Shown: piece after piece, positions 22,986 to 35,938 of the stretch
How positions within the stretch are numbered: the first letter of the stretch is position 1
How the letters are laid out: every line of letters starts with the position of its first letter
Source: Podocnemis expansa
Taxonomy: Eukaryota; Chordata; Testudines; Podocnemididae
Assembly (NCBI GenBank): GCA_007922195.1
Contig: ML682232.1
Span: forward strand, 1,866,870 to 1,930,869
DNA length: 64,000 bases
Direction: 5' to 3'
The notes under the pieces: model-generated
What the model was told of the DNA's origin: nothing
Seen by the model: the letters and a program-made list of their open reading frames with translations, nothing else
Databases searched by the model: none
Translations under genes and position numbers: made by a program

Positions 22986-25900
22986 ACTCTTTCTATTGGA
23001 TCTTGTACCGATATTAGTAAGGTAATTTGTGATTCTGTGTTGGTTTCTTCAGCTATCTACTAAAGCTTCTTTTTTAACTTTTTTTTTTTTTGGTCTGCTT
23101 ATGTGCTGTCCTTTGAGTGCCACAATTTTTTGGGTTGTTTCAGTCAGTACAGAGTGCAGCATCCTTTAGTAGTAATAAATTACAGTGACCCAATATGTAC
23201 TTTCCCGCCAGAATCCTGTCAAAGGCACAACAGTTTACTTTGTAAACTCTCTACAAGGATGATGGCTTCAACTGTTGATATAGGTAGCCTTGCTAAGAAC
23301 TGAACCATGCTGTTGTCAAGTTTAGCAGATTCGTTAGGTAAAGAACTTTGTTTTTACATTGTAAACAATTCAGATGACTTCCTTATGTTAAAAAGGAGCA
23401 GGTTGCTTGTGTTTCTGTAGAGTCTATTCTTCATGTGATCAGTTTTTGAAGCTTTTCATATTATGCCCTAGTAAGGGTAATTATATTAAATTCTGTATGT
23501 GAAGCAGACTAATACAGATGTTTTATTTAAAAAGTCTGATTAAAAATTATGTGGCTGGAAGATATTTTTGAAAATGACTTTCTTGACTTTTGGGAGTGAA
23601 ATTGTCTCTGCACTCTCCAAGCCTTATCAAGTGTTAATGAGGAATTCAGGTTAAGAAGAAAGCAGTGAGTATAAACAGACCTCACAGGTTCATTCAGCTC
23701 AGCAGGGCATTAGTCCTTAGCTAGTTTTCTTTTCACAGTGAAGATGATCAGTTCTGGGTGACCACTTTCAAAGGGCATAAGGTGTTTTTGAAGGTGCATG
23801 GCAGGATGATAAATTGTCATGTCTGTCATCCTGTGTCTTGCGGAAATGAAGCAGGGGTCTCTTCTAGAGGAACTTGTAAATAAAAGGATGGACTGTGAAA
23901 CTTGGTCAGCTGGATACCTCTTGACTATATAGTATCCCTTGAAAGGCCTTCTGAGGAGTGTTTGAATTCAGGATTTTGCTGAGAAAAGATGAGAGAATTC
24001 AATTTAAACAATAAATAAAAAATGCCTCCAAAATTCACAACAAAAATCATTCTCTGGGATACTGAAAGAAGCTCTGATAACTAATTTTTAACTTACATTT
24101 AGTGCTCTTTGATGTCTCTACTAGAATCAGAAGTGCCTAAATATGACATGATGGTGCTTCTGGCTCAGCAGGAAACAGGAAGTCCTGAAAAGCATAAGAC
24201 ACCCCCCCCCCCGTTTTTTTTTTTTTTTTTAGATTCCCAATTTAATTTTGCAGCCTCAAGACATTTTAATAGTTTGGATTTGTTATGTCCCATCTTTTGG
24301 ATACTGTTTGGATGTTTACTTTTCTCTCACTTTTGGTTTTCCAGATGTTCAGATGTTTCCCTCATTTCCTTTGGTTGGGAGACAGCAATGATCTCTTAGC
24401 AGTCTGCTGAAATTTCCAGTTTTAAAACCTATCCAGACATACTTTTATTTTGTCCTGGAGTGTAATCTATGTATTTGTCTGTTCGTCTGTCTCACTTCCT
24501 CTCCCTAACTGTAGTTTGCGGATTAGTAGAACTTAATAGATTTATAAAGATATATTGTCAGGTTAAAAGCAAATGAAAACAACATATCTTGCAATATGAT
24601 ATTAACGCTTAATTATTTAACACTGGCAGAGTGTTAAACTAGTTTTCCTTTAATTTTTTATGTTTACCTGTAGCATTATATTCTGCTTCAACAGTGAAAC
24701 ATTGTTCAGTATTTTTATTCTCACGCACTTAATCTGCTGCAAAATTTGTTTTAAACATAGCAGAGAATTTAAATCCAATGATGCTATTTCACTGATATCT
24801 TAAAGCCATGAAATCATTTGTTAGATTTGATAACCAGAAAATTAAAACAGTCTACAGTTGCAGCATTATCTACCCAGTCAAATCTCATTACAAGCTGTTT
24901 TTCTTTAACTCTCCTAGATATTATCTGAATGTATAAATCTGCCTGTGTTGCTATATATGTTTACTTCCAATCCACTATGAAAGCATTTTAAAAATATATA
25001 CATTGTGATATGCATAATTTATGATAATTTACTAATTTTCACGTTAATGAGATTCAGCTAAGATGGCCTGGTAATACAGAGCTCTACAGAGGGACCTAAG
25101 GATTTAACTTACACTAAAGATCATATTTGTTTTAGGTCCACTTGAATTGTCTGAGATGGGCTGCATTAAATACCCGATTAAAAAGAAGAAAAGATTATTT
25201 AATTTAAGAAAGAATAAAATTACCCTGCAGACATTGTAGGACAAGCAAAATACTGGACAAGGCCAACACACTGTTGTGATTTTATATTTGTAACTTAAAT
25301 CTTTGTGGAAGGAACTAAACCTGTATTCATGAACATTAATGCAGGAAGATAAACTAACATCTCTCCCAGTGTGGTACTATAAGAATTCCAGCAATAGCAA
25401 AGAAGAGTTTACGAAGCAGGAGTAGAAAGTCGAGTCCTTAAAGGGACATCCTCAACTTGAAAATATACCTGAAAGCTTTATGCACTATATTGGTGGAAAT
25501 AATGCCCAAATTTAACAAAACAGAGATATGAGAAGAAAAATACGTATTTTTTCTTTTTCTCAGTTTGTGTACCTCAGTGAAGATTTTCATAGGCTTGAAG
25601 GAATAGGCATGTTTGGTGGGATTGCTTTAAGGTGTGCCCAAAAGATCCTTCTGAAACCCATCAGGGAAAGAGAAGAACCATTTAGAATGAAATTTTAAAG
25701 GGTTTTTTTTATGCCCTATAATTTAAAGGGAGCTGTACCAGAAAACAGAACTGAACTTTTAAAAACTAATCACCTTAAAAGAAATTTAACAAGTCAGAAT
25801 CAGCTTTAAAGAAAATACCTAAAAGCTAGTGTTGTAAGTCAGAAAGGGGTATTAATTAGTATTATTGTACCCACTGTAAATACTCTGGAGGGCCATAGCC

Positions 25901-26321
25901 ATATCATTTCTGGCTGTTTCTTGTTTGAAGCCAGTCCCATCTTTCCGTCTTTATTTCCATCTCACTCTCTTTGGAACAAATCTTGCAATTACAGGAGCTC
26001 ATTCTACACTCTTTACTCCAGTAGCCTGCTTTATATGCTGAATGTTATTTTAGTGCACTGAATAATGTTCAGTCAAATCCAACATTACAGCCATAAAAGT
26101 GAGAATTTCTGTGGGAGGAAACTGAGGTTTATCACATTCCACTGAAGTCTCTGACATGATGCAGGGAGCAAGTTCAGGATTACTCTCTGATTCTAGCAAG
26201 CAGGTGTTGAACCAGAATTGTAGTAGAATCAAACTGATTCCACCAGCATCCTAGTGTGTCTGTGGATATTTGAAAATTTGTTTTCACCTATAATATAATT
26301 ATTCCTTTTCTATCTGTGCAG
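22986..26321. other. end of the upstream intron, no further exon seen
   Basis: AT-rich sequence up to the acceptor of the first PRTG exon. A C11/T17 compound homopolymer lies at 24202-24230. No segment with acceptor, FN3-like coding sequence and donor was found. A short pyrimidine-rich tract (ttccttttctatctgtgcag) precedes the exon at 26322. Confidence 0.5.
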
Positions 26322-26417
26322 ATCCCAGAAGAAAGTACCATGTAAGGTTGTTGGCATATAATAGCATGGAAGAAGGTTACCAGGCAGACCAAACAGTCAG
26401 TACTCCAGGATGTGTAT
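26322..26417 (+). CDS. PRTG: protogenin exon: end of third FN3 domain
   Basis: First of nine coding exons in the window. It enters and leaves in phase 1 (acceptor ctgtgcag, donor gtaagt). Encodes a [16 protein letters not shown] segment with the Y.V.L.AYN pattern of the F strand of an FN3 domain, then an STPGC linker. In PRTG this is the C-terminal half of FN3 domain 3, in the extracellular part of a receptor related to DCC and neogenin. Earlier exons (signal peptide, four Ig domains, first FN3 domains) are upstream of the window. Identity rests on remembered vertebrate PRTG sequence, which matches closely along the following exons. Confidence 0.9.
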
Positions 26418-26940
26418 GTAAGTACTCAGGTTACATTGCAGCTCTGCTAACTTCTGAGCCACGACAGGCCTGTCTGTCTCAGTGGTTTTTTAATCCAGTA
26501 AAATATCAGTTTATGAAACTTTAAAAAAATCACTGCGTCTGTGACTACTCCAGATCCACGCCAGTCCTTCCCAATCCGGGTTTACTAACAGGCTTCTGTT
26601 GCACTTGTAAAACATGACGTTACAACTGGGAAAAGCAAGATAAATAGCAAACAGTACCTCCTTCCTTTGTTATTTTGGTTAGCCTATGCATCAATGATTT
26701 GTCAGAGAGATTTCCACTATTCCTTCCAATTAGACTAAAAGAACTGTAGAAATGATCTCTTGATTGATGCTAGTTTTTTCTAGAAATCGTGTAACAGCCT
26801 GAACCAAACCCCTGAGTGACCTCTAACCTTGGGTAAAATTAAATCTAGATCCCAATTTATCAATTCAGCTTTGTATATTAATCCTGCCAACATCTGTAAA
26901 GAGTTCTTGAAACAAATCTTGCTTCTTTTTGCTTAAACAG

Positions 26941-27127
26941 CTGTCCGTGATCGTATGGTGCCACCGCCTCCACCACCACACCACCTGTATGCTAAAGCTA
27001 ACACTTCATCGTCTATCTACCTCCAGTGGGGACGGCCTGCATTTACTTCTGCACAAGTCATTAACTACACCGTTCGCTGTAATCCAGTGGGACTGCAGAA
27101 TGCTTCTTTGGTGCTCTACCTTCAAAC
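26941..27127 (+). CDS. PRTG: protogenin exon: first half of FN3 domain 4
   Basis: Acceptor gcttaaacag, donor gtatgt; enters in phase 1, leaves in phase 2. Encodes [17 protein letters not shown], a six-proline linker, followed by the A-C' strands of FN3 domain 4, with the core Trp in LQWGRPAF. Three N-glycosylation sequons are visible: NTS, NYT and NAS. The long CCN repeat makes short out-of-frame open frames over the same DNA, which are shadows. Extracellular; the domain probably contributes to homophilic adhesion or ligand binding, as in related receptors. Confidence 0.95.
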
Positions 27128-29024
27128 GTATGTACAATTCTGGAAGCCATTCTTTGTTCCCCCAGATCCACCCTCTTTACTTCCTCATCTGTCTGCCCTC
27201 TTTTCATTACTCTTGTCGTAATGTCTAATGTCCACCTTTTGAGACAGGTGTTCATCCCAGGCTTCTGCCAGATCTCAGATGCTAATGGAGCATTGTGGTT
27301 CTTCACCTTTGATAACAGATAGGGTCTCCTCCCTCCCACTTTCTCTTCTTTGAGGCTGATGTGTTCACTTCTAGCCCTGCTCCACTGTATACCTGGGTCA
27401 TGGGAATGAAGATGTGGATCATGAGTTGCTTGTCAGCGTTGGGCTATGATGTGACTTTAATGTCTCTATGAGCTTTTCTTCTTTGTCGGAAGAAAGTAAA
27501 AAAATGAAAGCAAGGAATAGATGTGCCCTTTACAGATAAACTTGGCAAAGATGGACATGGTCAAGTGGTTTAATCACAGGACTAAATGACATGCTTGGTC
27601 TGAGCATGTGCCGAGGAGTGTTCTGAACACCCTGCAGAGAGGTGCAGAACCCATGTCTGCCTGTGCAGAAGGGGACAGGCAGGACAAGCACCAGAGAGGA
27701 ACACAAGGCCAACAGTATAGGGAGGGGGAGTTTGTCTGGGTCACCTCTCCAGCTGAATGAGCAGGTATACACCATAGACTGGCCAGCCTGCAGACGTACC
27801 GCTAGAGGCCATGGTGCACAAAAGAAGCGGAAAGATTCCTGTGTGTGCAGGTGGCCCTATCACTGTAGCTGGTAGGCATAGGGGATTTTGATGAGGGAAG
27901 AGGGACTTCTACATGCACCTTCTGTAACCCAGACTGCGTGTGTACAGAAAGTGAAATATCACACCTCCTCTGTCTGCTTCTGCAGAGCCAGATATATGCG
28001 GACCTTTTCCAGTTGTATCTTAAACTTTAAGCACAACTAGGGATCTGTTTTGGCAGGATTAGTTGTGAGTGCCTAATCTGAGACCCTGGCTGAATTTTTT
28101 TCAGTGGTGCTAACCGCTCTGTATAACTTCAGCTGGAGTTGTGGGTGTTCAGGATGTCTGGAATTCTAGCCCTGGAGGTCTCAAGGCAGGCATCCAAAAT
28201 CAGAGATCACATGTGACATTTGGGTCATAACCTCTCTGTCTTAATTTCCCCATTTGTAAAATGTGATTAGTATTTACCTGCTTTCACAGGATGCTGCAAG
28301 GTTTATGGATGCCTGTAAATGGCTTCAACAATGAAAACTGCCAGTGCTAAGTATAATGATTATGTTTATTAATGTGTTTGGAGAAGGAAAAGTGCTGTTT
28401 TAAAACCTACATTTTACCTTGTTACATTTCTGTCCATGAAAAAATACAAATGTGCATGTTGTGTAAAACACCTGACTTTAAAATGAGATGCAGTACAATT
28501 TTCTCATTTATTTCTATTTAAAATAGCTGCAGCAGGATAGTAAACTCCCATTTCTGACAGAAATAAAAGCTTTCAAATACACACTTGCAAAATTTGAACA
28601 CAGAGGATGCGGATGATACAGAACAGATTAAATAAATGGCCAAAGGCAGAGTCTATACTTTCTAACATCAATGTAAATTCAGAGTTACTTCCTTGATGTC
28701 AATTCTGCTAGTCGGGTATCATTACAATTAACCCAGGTATCAATCAAAGCAGAATTTGGCCCCAATGAGTCCAAGCAGATTCTGATTCCTCATTAAATTT
28801 GTGGTCAACTTCTAAAGATAGATAAACTGTGACTTACATGCATCACCCAAAACACCCAGAGTGACATTCACTGCAGGGCAACTCAAAATAGATTTTTACT
28901 GTTCCATGCGTCTTGCTTCTAGCCTTCTGCACAGGGGTAAATTACATACTTTGGACCAACTTATCTGGATTTAAAACCAGCAGCCACCATTTGTATCCAA
29001 TATCTTATTAATTCTTCTGCACAG
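27128..29024 (+). other. PRTG: PRTG intron within FN3 domain 4
   Basis: Intron from gtatgt to cacag. It contains one MIR relic (about 28205-28365). The open frames at 27530-27775 and 27642-27875 overlap on opposite strands and show no protein features. Confidence 0.8.
28205..28365 (+). repeat. MIR/CORE-SINE relic
   Basis: The order tcataacctctctgtcttaa, tttccccatttgtaaaatgt, gattagtatttacctgc, cacaggatgctgcaagg follows the central and 3' part of the MIR consensus in plus orientation. Confidence 0.65.
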
Positions 29025-29152
29025 GTCAGAAACTCACATGTTAGTTCAAGGTCTAGAACCGAAAACCAAGTACGAATTTGCAGTTCGACTGCATGTAGAT
29101 CAGCTTTCTAGTCCCTGGAGTCCAGTAGTTTACCATACCACACTTCCAGAAG
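29025..29152 (+). CDS. PRTG: protogenin exon: second half of FN3 domain 4
   Basis: Acceptor ttctgcacag, donor gtaagt; enters in phase 2, leaves in phase 1. Encodes [20 protein letters not shown] and the [19 protein letters not shown] end. The L..L.P.T.YEF.VR pattern is the E-F strand signature of FN3, and SPWS is the G strand region. The segment is almost identical to mammalian PRTG as remembered. An intron splits the domain in its middle, the normal arrangement in this gene family. Confidence 0.96.
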
Positions 29153-29863
29153 GTAAGTGCAGAAGGGATTGGGATGGGTCAGTAAAAATGCCATGTTAGA
29201 AAGGAAGTTTTTGAAGTCAATGGGCCTGGAAACTGTCATCTCTTTTATTTCTTTCCTTCTTTAGTAAATTTTGTCCATAATCTTTCTCCTTGTTGCTTTG
29301 TGCAGATTTGTATGTCTGGATTGTCCTTCTAACTACATTTCTGCACACTTTCACTGTTTCGAAGCTGTGAAATTGTATATGAATGCTGAAAAAAAAATCC
29401 ACAGATGATGGAGTGTAAAATGTAATTTGTTTCCTCTATAAATGACATTTGAATGAAAATAACATGGATAAGAGCTTTAAATGATCACATTTCAAGAGAG
29501 GCCATTGACTTATAAATCATCTATTGTGTATGTTGGGGGGGATATATATCCATGTTACCAAAACCTGAAAATATCAAAATTGAAACAGCGTTAAAAATTC
29601 TATTTCCTATTCATTATTTAAGATGTTTGCATTTATCAGCTTGGACTGAAAATCTGTAATGCAGTCCATTTCATTTTCACTTTTTCTGTGCTGCAGTGTT
29701 TGGATGGCACAAACTGATGTTTGCCCAGTTGTGTACAGTACTTAGATCTTAGCTATGGACATTACTCCTATGATACTACGTTCTGCACATCTGTTTCCTT
29801 TGGAGTAATGTAAGTGCATGTGAATGTGTTTTACCCTAATAATATTGTGTTACTGTCCTCCAG

Positions 29864-30034
29864 CGCCAGCTGGCCCTCCATTGGGAGTGAAGGTGACTTT
29901 GATAGAAGATGATACTGCATTGGTTTCCTGGAAGCCACCTGATGGTCCTGAAACAGTTGTTACTCGCTATACTATCCTCTATGCATCTAGGAAGGCCTGG
30001 ATTGCTGGGGAGTGGCAAGTGCTGCACAGAGAAG
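29864..30034 (+). CDS. PRTG: protogenin exon: first half of FN3 domain 5
   Basis: Acceptor gtcctccag, donor gtaact; phase 1 in and out. Encodes [19 protein letters not shown], then [19 protein letters not shown] and the [12 protein letters not shown] end: strands A to D of the membrane-proximal FN3 domain, with the conserved SW.PP and Y.I.Y residues. Both ends are phase 1, the standard modular phase of FN3 cassettes. This is among the most conserved parts of PRTG as remembered. Confidence 0.97.
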
Positions 30035-33000
30035 GTAACTAGAACCATAAATGCCTGAGCTGGAGGAGCTAACAGCAGTCCATGCAAGGAGAACTGAAAA
30101 TAGCAAAATGTCTCGTGACCAACAGCAAAAGAAAAAAGTGCTGCTAGTGTGCATGGCAAGATCCTGAATGCATTTCATTTAGAATTATTTGCTGGATTGT
30201 GGTGGAAGGACATTTAAAACTAGTAAATGGAACAAAATGAGTGGGGGAAAAGCCTTCTGCAGTTCATTGCAGTTAAAGTTGTACAGTGAACTTGAAACGT
30301 TCCATAAATCCAGTTATACTTATTTAGCTCCATGTAGCTCCACCAGGGCAATAAGCAGTGGATGTTTTGTTTTTAAGTGCGCACATCTCCAGATCTCAAG
30401 TTACAAATGTGCTGTACTAATCTGAAAAGTGACTCTGCAAAAATGACATTGCAGGGGTCCATGGTTTTGGTCTCATTAAAAACTTGTTTCCCCCTAATTG
30501 CTAGGTCTGCAAACTCAGTATGAGTTCCCAACGTCAAGCTTTCTGGCTTTTCACCCACACTAATGAAGATTTTGCAATGGGAATTTAACTAATTGCATTG
30601 ATGGTGTGAGCCAGCCAGAATATAATCCACCTCATTCTCTCAGATAGCTTTATTGCATCTGCAGTATTAACATGAAGAAAAAGTAAAGCTGCTTTTTGTC
30701 TGTAATCTGGGGCAACTCTAATAAACAGAAAAGAAGGGCCGTAACTACAGCAGGGCTAATGGGGCTTTGCCCCAGGCGCGCTGGAGAGGCTCAATAGAGC
30801 CACTCGTTTAAAAGGTGTGTTTTGCGGCGCTGGCCCCAATCACCGCTAATGACAAGGGGCATGTTCCGATCAGAACATGTCCTGGGTGGCGAAACAGCAC
30901 CGTACGGCTCTGCAAAAGAGATCTGCTGGGTAAGAAGGTGCCATTATTACAAAGTAGAACATTTTCTCTTTGAGGAACAAAAGTTTCTACTCTTTTGCAT
31001 CTCAACATCAAGCTTCTGTTAGTCACAGAAAAACTGTTAAAATGAAGGTCAAAATAAATACAAGTTTGGGATAAGTAATATTCCACTGATGATATAATTA
31101 TCCTTGAAACAAGCATTAGAAAGCCAGGCAGCTGCAGGGCAGACAAGTGCAGTAGCTAACTTTGGAAAGAAATATCTAGGATTAATTATTTTTTGTTTTC
31201 ATAACTGAAAATTTATTTGGCGGCAGAGACTAGATTTTAAAGTTTGTCCCTGCGGGGAAAGTCAAAAAGAATTTGCTCTCTTTCAAAATGGCTTCAGCAT
31301 CCAGTTACTTTCAATGAGTGAGTGAAGCAAAGTGCATTTCAGGATTGCTGTCAGGAGGTGGAGACATGCAAGCCTTTTGAGAACAGTTGGAGAGAGATGC
31401 TTTTCTACAAACAGAGCTGCTATGACCTCCCCTCTAGTGAGACGGCAGCTGTTCTGAAAAGTGGCAGCTCTCACTAATGTTCTGTGCAATAGAACAGTAT
31501 TCATCAACCTCTGCCGAAAGAGAATGGTCCAGCTAGGAAGAATAACAGCAAAAGGCACATTGATCCTAAAGAAGTCTTGAAATATGGCCAATACCTAAGA
31601 TTTCAGTGGGCTTTAAAGTGAAAGGGGAATTTTGGTGTATGTGGTATTCCACTATTAAGGTCATTAGAGTCCAAAAATGAACTGACATCTAGTACTAAAT
31701 TTCTTAAGGGAGCAATTGAACTCATAAGCTAATTAAAAGATGTAAATGCTCAGAAAATGTATTTTGTACTCACAGTATACTTGCTGTACTCTTGGGGGAG
31801 GACATGGTATATTCATTAAATGATATTATGTTGTTGAATCCCTGTTTTAAGTATATCATTCAACTCAGTCTTAACTATGGGAATCAAGAGCAGCATTTCC
31901 AATAATAACTCACTATGGATATTTAGAACAAGGGGTGCGGAGACGTATAGTTTTTGTAATAGATCACTGTCCATTTTTATGTAGTCTGGTATTGAAAATG
32001 CTGTAAAGGGTTGGCAAATGGAAAACAATAAATCTCAATCAGTTCTGCAGTCACTGACTGTGATTTGGTTGATAGGTTAGCGAGCTTGAGGGTTAGGGAA
32101 CAATTCAGGTTTCTGACACGTCAAGAAAAATTGTTATGCTTGTATTTTAAGGTTAAATTAAATAGTGACATGTTGAGGGGCATGAAGGGAAGGCTGGGCA
32201 GATGTAATAATAGCTCTGTGTTCCTCCCTTTGCAGAAAAGCTGAGGTAGTAGCAGTATTAATGTTCATTTTGATAAGAACAGCTAGTCATATGCAACACC
32301 TGGTACTAATTTATTTCCAACCTAACCTCCTCCGGCAGAAGATTCCAAAATGTCAAGAGATCTAAGTGTTCTTCCCAGCTCAGACTTCAAGGATACATTT
32401 CAAGTGACATTGAGGATTATTATCCGTTTGCCGATACTTTAAAAATCCTTTTGACTGAGCTTGTGCCAGCAAAAGCAGAATCTGAAATGTTGCTGCAGTT
32501 TGTTGCTGATTTGCAATGTGAAGACTCTTTTGTCCTTGTTTTATTTTATGTTTTTTTAATATCTTACCCCCTTTTCCAAATTCACTTTAAATGGGTCAGA
32601 CATTACAGCCTTTACACACTTGGTGTGCAGTAAATCAGCACAGATTGCTTAGCTCTTCGGCAATGTGTCTGATTCAAAAGGAGCTGGTGTGAAACAGCCT
32701 CAGGGGTGAAAGCTGCTATTTCAATGCTCAATGAGTTACAGCTCCTTTGTTTACAGAAACCTTACATTTGGCTTCAGATGTTTTCAGCTAATGAGTGATG
32801 TTTATGGAAAAGCTGGGGTAGCTTTTGAAGTATTTTCCTTTTCCCAAATGTATGCTCTCTTCTGTCAACAAAATGACCTCATGTTTCATGAGCTTCCATG
32901 ATTCTATAAATTGTGACCTCTGAAAATTATTCATATTGTTCAAATGCAGACTTGTTTTGAGTGTCTGAGAGAGTGTGAGTGAAATCAGTGGGGAAGAAAA

Positions 33001-33941
33001 CAGTGATACATTAGGTCCCAGAGTTGCTACTATTTTGGAAAGGAAAGGGTACATTTCTATGGTAGGAGGAAACACAGAATCATATTGCCGTAGCATTTTA
33101 AAAAGCAACAGGAATTGTAAGCACCATTCTGCAATCCTTCTGAAGGCAAAGTTCTCACTGACTTTGAAGGGAGTTTTTCCTGTGCAGTACTACATGAGTG
33201 GGTCCTATCCATTTATGTAATCTGGGTTTCTGCCTGCAGGGATTTAAAGAAATGAATACTTCATAGATGAGAGAGACACTTTGCCTAGTATTTTTATTTA
33301 TTTATTTATTTTAGTTGCCCTGTCTGAGTATACAGTAATCACATGAAGCTGTCTGGCACTAAATAGGGTTTGATTGATTTCCAAATAACAGTATGATTCT
33401 GCCCAAAGCTGTTTTTTCCATTTTGCCAAAGTGCCTTGAAATTCTATGTATTTCAGTTCAGCTGCCTTCTCAGCCCAGTGCCATGTCATATTTGCATTAG
33501 GATGTCAGTAAAGAAGGGACTATGATCCAGCACCTGGGCTCATCAGCACAGAATATATGGGGGCAAGCTCCTGGAGCATGGATCACAGCGCAAACTGAAA
33601 TGCAGTTAGGGCCAGGTTTAAGTTCGTTGACCTTGTGGATGGTACTGGAATGTTGCATCAACATGGCTTTATTCTGATAGCAGACTAGCCAGTGTATGCT
33701 TTACCCGTACTGTATAGAGAGAATACAGCAGACAAGATGGGAAGGGATTACCAAGGTTTGCTTCAAATCCTATATTTGGTATTTAGAATATGAAGATTGT
33801 ACTCCCTTTTCTACACCAAACTCAGAGTTTGCAAGGAAGGAAGAGCCTGAATTTAGCCCTTTTAGCTAAGTTCCAGTAAATTCCCTGCATTGTTTGCCTA
33901 ACTTGGACTTTTTTTTAAAAAAAAAAATAATCTTCAAATAG
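30035..33941 (+). other. PRTG: PRTG intron within FN3 domain 5
   Basis: Intron from gtaact to atag, with an A/T-rich tract just before the acceptor (33911-33930). It contains a small GC-richer element at about 30737-30912 and a (TTTA)n run at about 33293-33313. No other exon or gene is seen. Confidence 0.8.
30737..30912. mobile_element. probable TIR MITE
   Basis: It starts agggccgtaactac, and the reverse complement of its end reads agagccgtacggtg, a matching terminal pair in a block clearly richer in GC than its surroundings. Flanks (cagaaaaga and gcaaaaga) are similar and may be a target duplication. Superfamily not settled: hAT or Harbinger. Confidence 0.5.
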
Positions 33942-34124
33942 GAACAATAACTATGGCTTTGCTGGAGAACCTGGTGGCTGGAAATGTCTACATTGTTAAA
34001 ATAGCAGCATCCAATGAAGTTGGAGAAGGACCTTTTTCAAATGCAGTGGAGCTTGCAGTCCTGCCAAAGGAGACTTCAGAGTCCAATCAAAGGCCGAAAC
34101 GATTAGATTCAGCAGACACCACAA
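33942..34124 (+). CDS. PRTG: protogenin exon: FN3 domain 5 end and juxtamembrane stalk
   Basis: Acceptor cttcaaatag, donor gttagt; phase 1 in and out. Encodes [20 protein letters not shown] and [19 protein letters not shown], the E to G strands of the last FN3 domain (N.VG.GP.S is a classic FN3 ending), then a stalk, [18 protein letters not shown]. The RPKR at 34091-34102 fits the minimal furin rule R-X-K/R-R and lies about 20 residues before the membrane helix. Confidence 0.96.
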
Positions 34125-35294
34125 GTTAGTAAAAATATGTTAGTTACTCTCATTGTCGAGTACCAGAGTAAAAGATCTGTAACTGGTTTGGGGTTATTTT
34201 TGTTCCGTGGATTATGCAAAATTCATGTCCTTTTGCATTCTTAGCTGCTACCTCACCTTTTTTCTAACAAAAACCATTTTGGAATTTTATGTCCCACTCT
34301 GCTTAGTTGCTGGTTTCCGTTTTTCTCCAGCTACAGAGACTGTACGATTGAAATGCCCATTTTTGCCTTGAATATGTTTTAGAATGTTGCATCAATGTCC
34401 ACTTTGGAACTGTCTGTATTTTTTCAGTCTCTGATCACCCCCTTATGGCATTTGATGTAAAGATGATGATTATTTAACATGGGATATTGTTGTCATGGAG
34501 TCAGTCAGGGTAAGAACCCCTGCAAGAATGAACTCACAAGGGGCATGATGGCTTCCTAAAAGCAGAGACATGGAAATTTTCTCTGATCCCTAGGTTTTCA
34601 GTTGCTTGGATAAGTCAAAAACACTTAGTTGCCTTTGTTCGTTATATACTTTGTGTAAATTAAGTTACAGGTTTTGGTAGTTTTTTTCAGATGTGAATTG
34701 AATGACAAGTTGCTCTTCTGTCCAGGGGTGGAATTTATCTGTGTGTGTTCTTCAAGATTTGGTCAGTTATTCTAAGGCTCCAAGTGTGAGAGAGGGAAGG
34801 GTAGGCCAGGGCAGTAGGCTTTCAGAGATGTGTACTTTTTGCCTTTTATTATTGCTAGCTTGAGATGTTACACACAATGAGGGTAAAACCCATTTTTTCC
34901 CCTCTTACTCAGGCACTATCTCCCACCCCTACAAAATTAATGAGAATGTTGTTTGGCTATAGAGCAAGTAAAAATGAAATAAAGGCTCCCAGGATTTGGT
35001 CCAATAGGAATATGATATACTAAGCAAACAAACAAATAATACCCATGATATTGAGCCCTCCCAGTTGAAAATGCTTAGAAGCCCACAAATTGTGTCCCCT
35101 TAATCTACACTGCAAGTCACTCCAAAAGAAATGTGAAAATATATGACAGCAAAGTACTGGAAATCATGTAAAAAAAGAAGAATTTGTCACTATTAGTGTG
35201 GTTGTGACTCCCATTGATTCCCAGATAGAAAGACACGAGATGACTGTTCTAGTTCAGTGAGTCTTTAAGTACCATGTGTTCTTTCATGCTGCAG
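34125..35294 (+). other. PRTG: PRTG intron before the transmembrane exon
   Basis: Intron from gttagt to gctgcag. AT-rich and unremarkable; no repeat or gene recognised. Confidence 0.75.
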
Positions 35295-35415
35295 CTTATT
35301 CTGGCTATTACCACCTGGACCAGAAATCAATGACTGGCATTGTTGTAGGAGTTTGCATAGCTCTGTCCTGCATCCTTATCTGCATCCTGATCTTGATCTA
35401 CCGCAGTAAAGCCAG
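35295..35415 (+). CDS. PRTG: protogenin exon: transmembrane segment
   Basis: Acceptor catgctgcag, donor gtatgt; phase 1 in, phase 2 out. Encodes [12 protein letters not shown], then a hydrophobic run from [17 protein letters not shown] to ILILIY (about 24 residues), ending in the basic stop-transfer RSKAR. This is the single transmembrane helix that makes PRTG a type I membrane protein, extracellular on the N-terminal side. Confidence 0.96.
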
Positions 35416-35689
35416 GTATGTTTTCATTTATGGTGAAATGAACTTTTTTTTTTTTATAAGCCCTTTTCAACTGCTCCTGTGTGACTGATTAATCTTTACT
35501 AAATTACTGTCCAGGTGCTTTGGATGAGGCTGAAGCGCTCACCCATCTGTGGTATAAGCATGATGAAGTGAGGTTTTCCCCCCAAGATCTCATGCTCTCA
35601 TTGGCTCTCTCTGTTTCACCCAAGCCCTTTCTGTTGTGGAAGGGGTAGAAGGCAGGGAGAGGTGTTAATGCTGCTTGAAGTGTCATTAA

Positions 35690-35938
35690 AGGTATGTCTA
35701 CACTGCCAGCAGCATTGTCATTGGAGAAGGATTGATTCTGCAGGACTGATTGAGTGGGAGTGGAGACCCACTCAATTGATCCCAGATGTCAACACAAAAA
35801 GAGTAATGCTGCTTCGACCAGAGGGTATTTCTGGTCAGAACAGCACAGTGGAGGTCCCACAGTAAGTGGAAGCTAGTAAGTTGCTGGGAGATACATAAGC
35901 TACATAGACTGAAATCCACCTGCAGTGTAGGCCAGCCC
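35690..35938. mobile_element. PIF/Harbinger-like MITE
   Basis: Ends aggtatgtctacactgcc and, reverse-complemented, gggctggcctacactgca. The 3-bp flank taa occurs at 35687-35689 and 35939-35941, the TWA duplication typical of PIF/Harbinger. Non-coding. It lies in the intron between the transmembrane and proximal tail exons. Confidence 0.7.
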
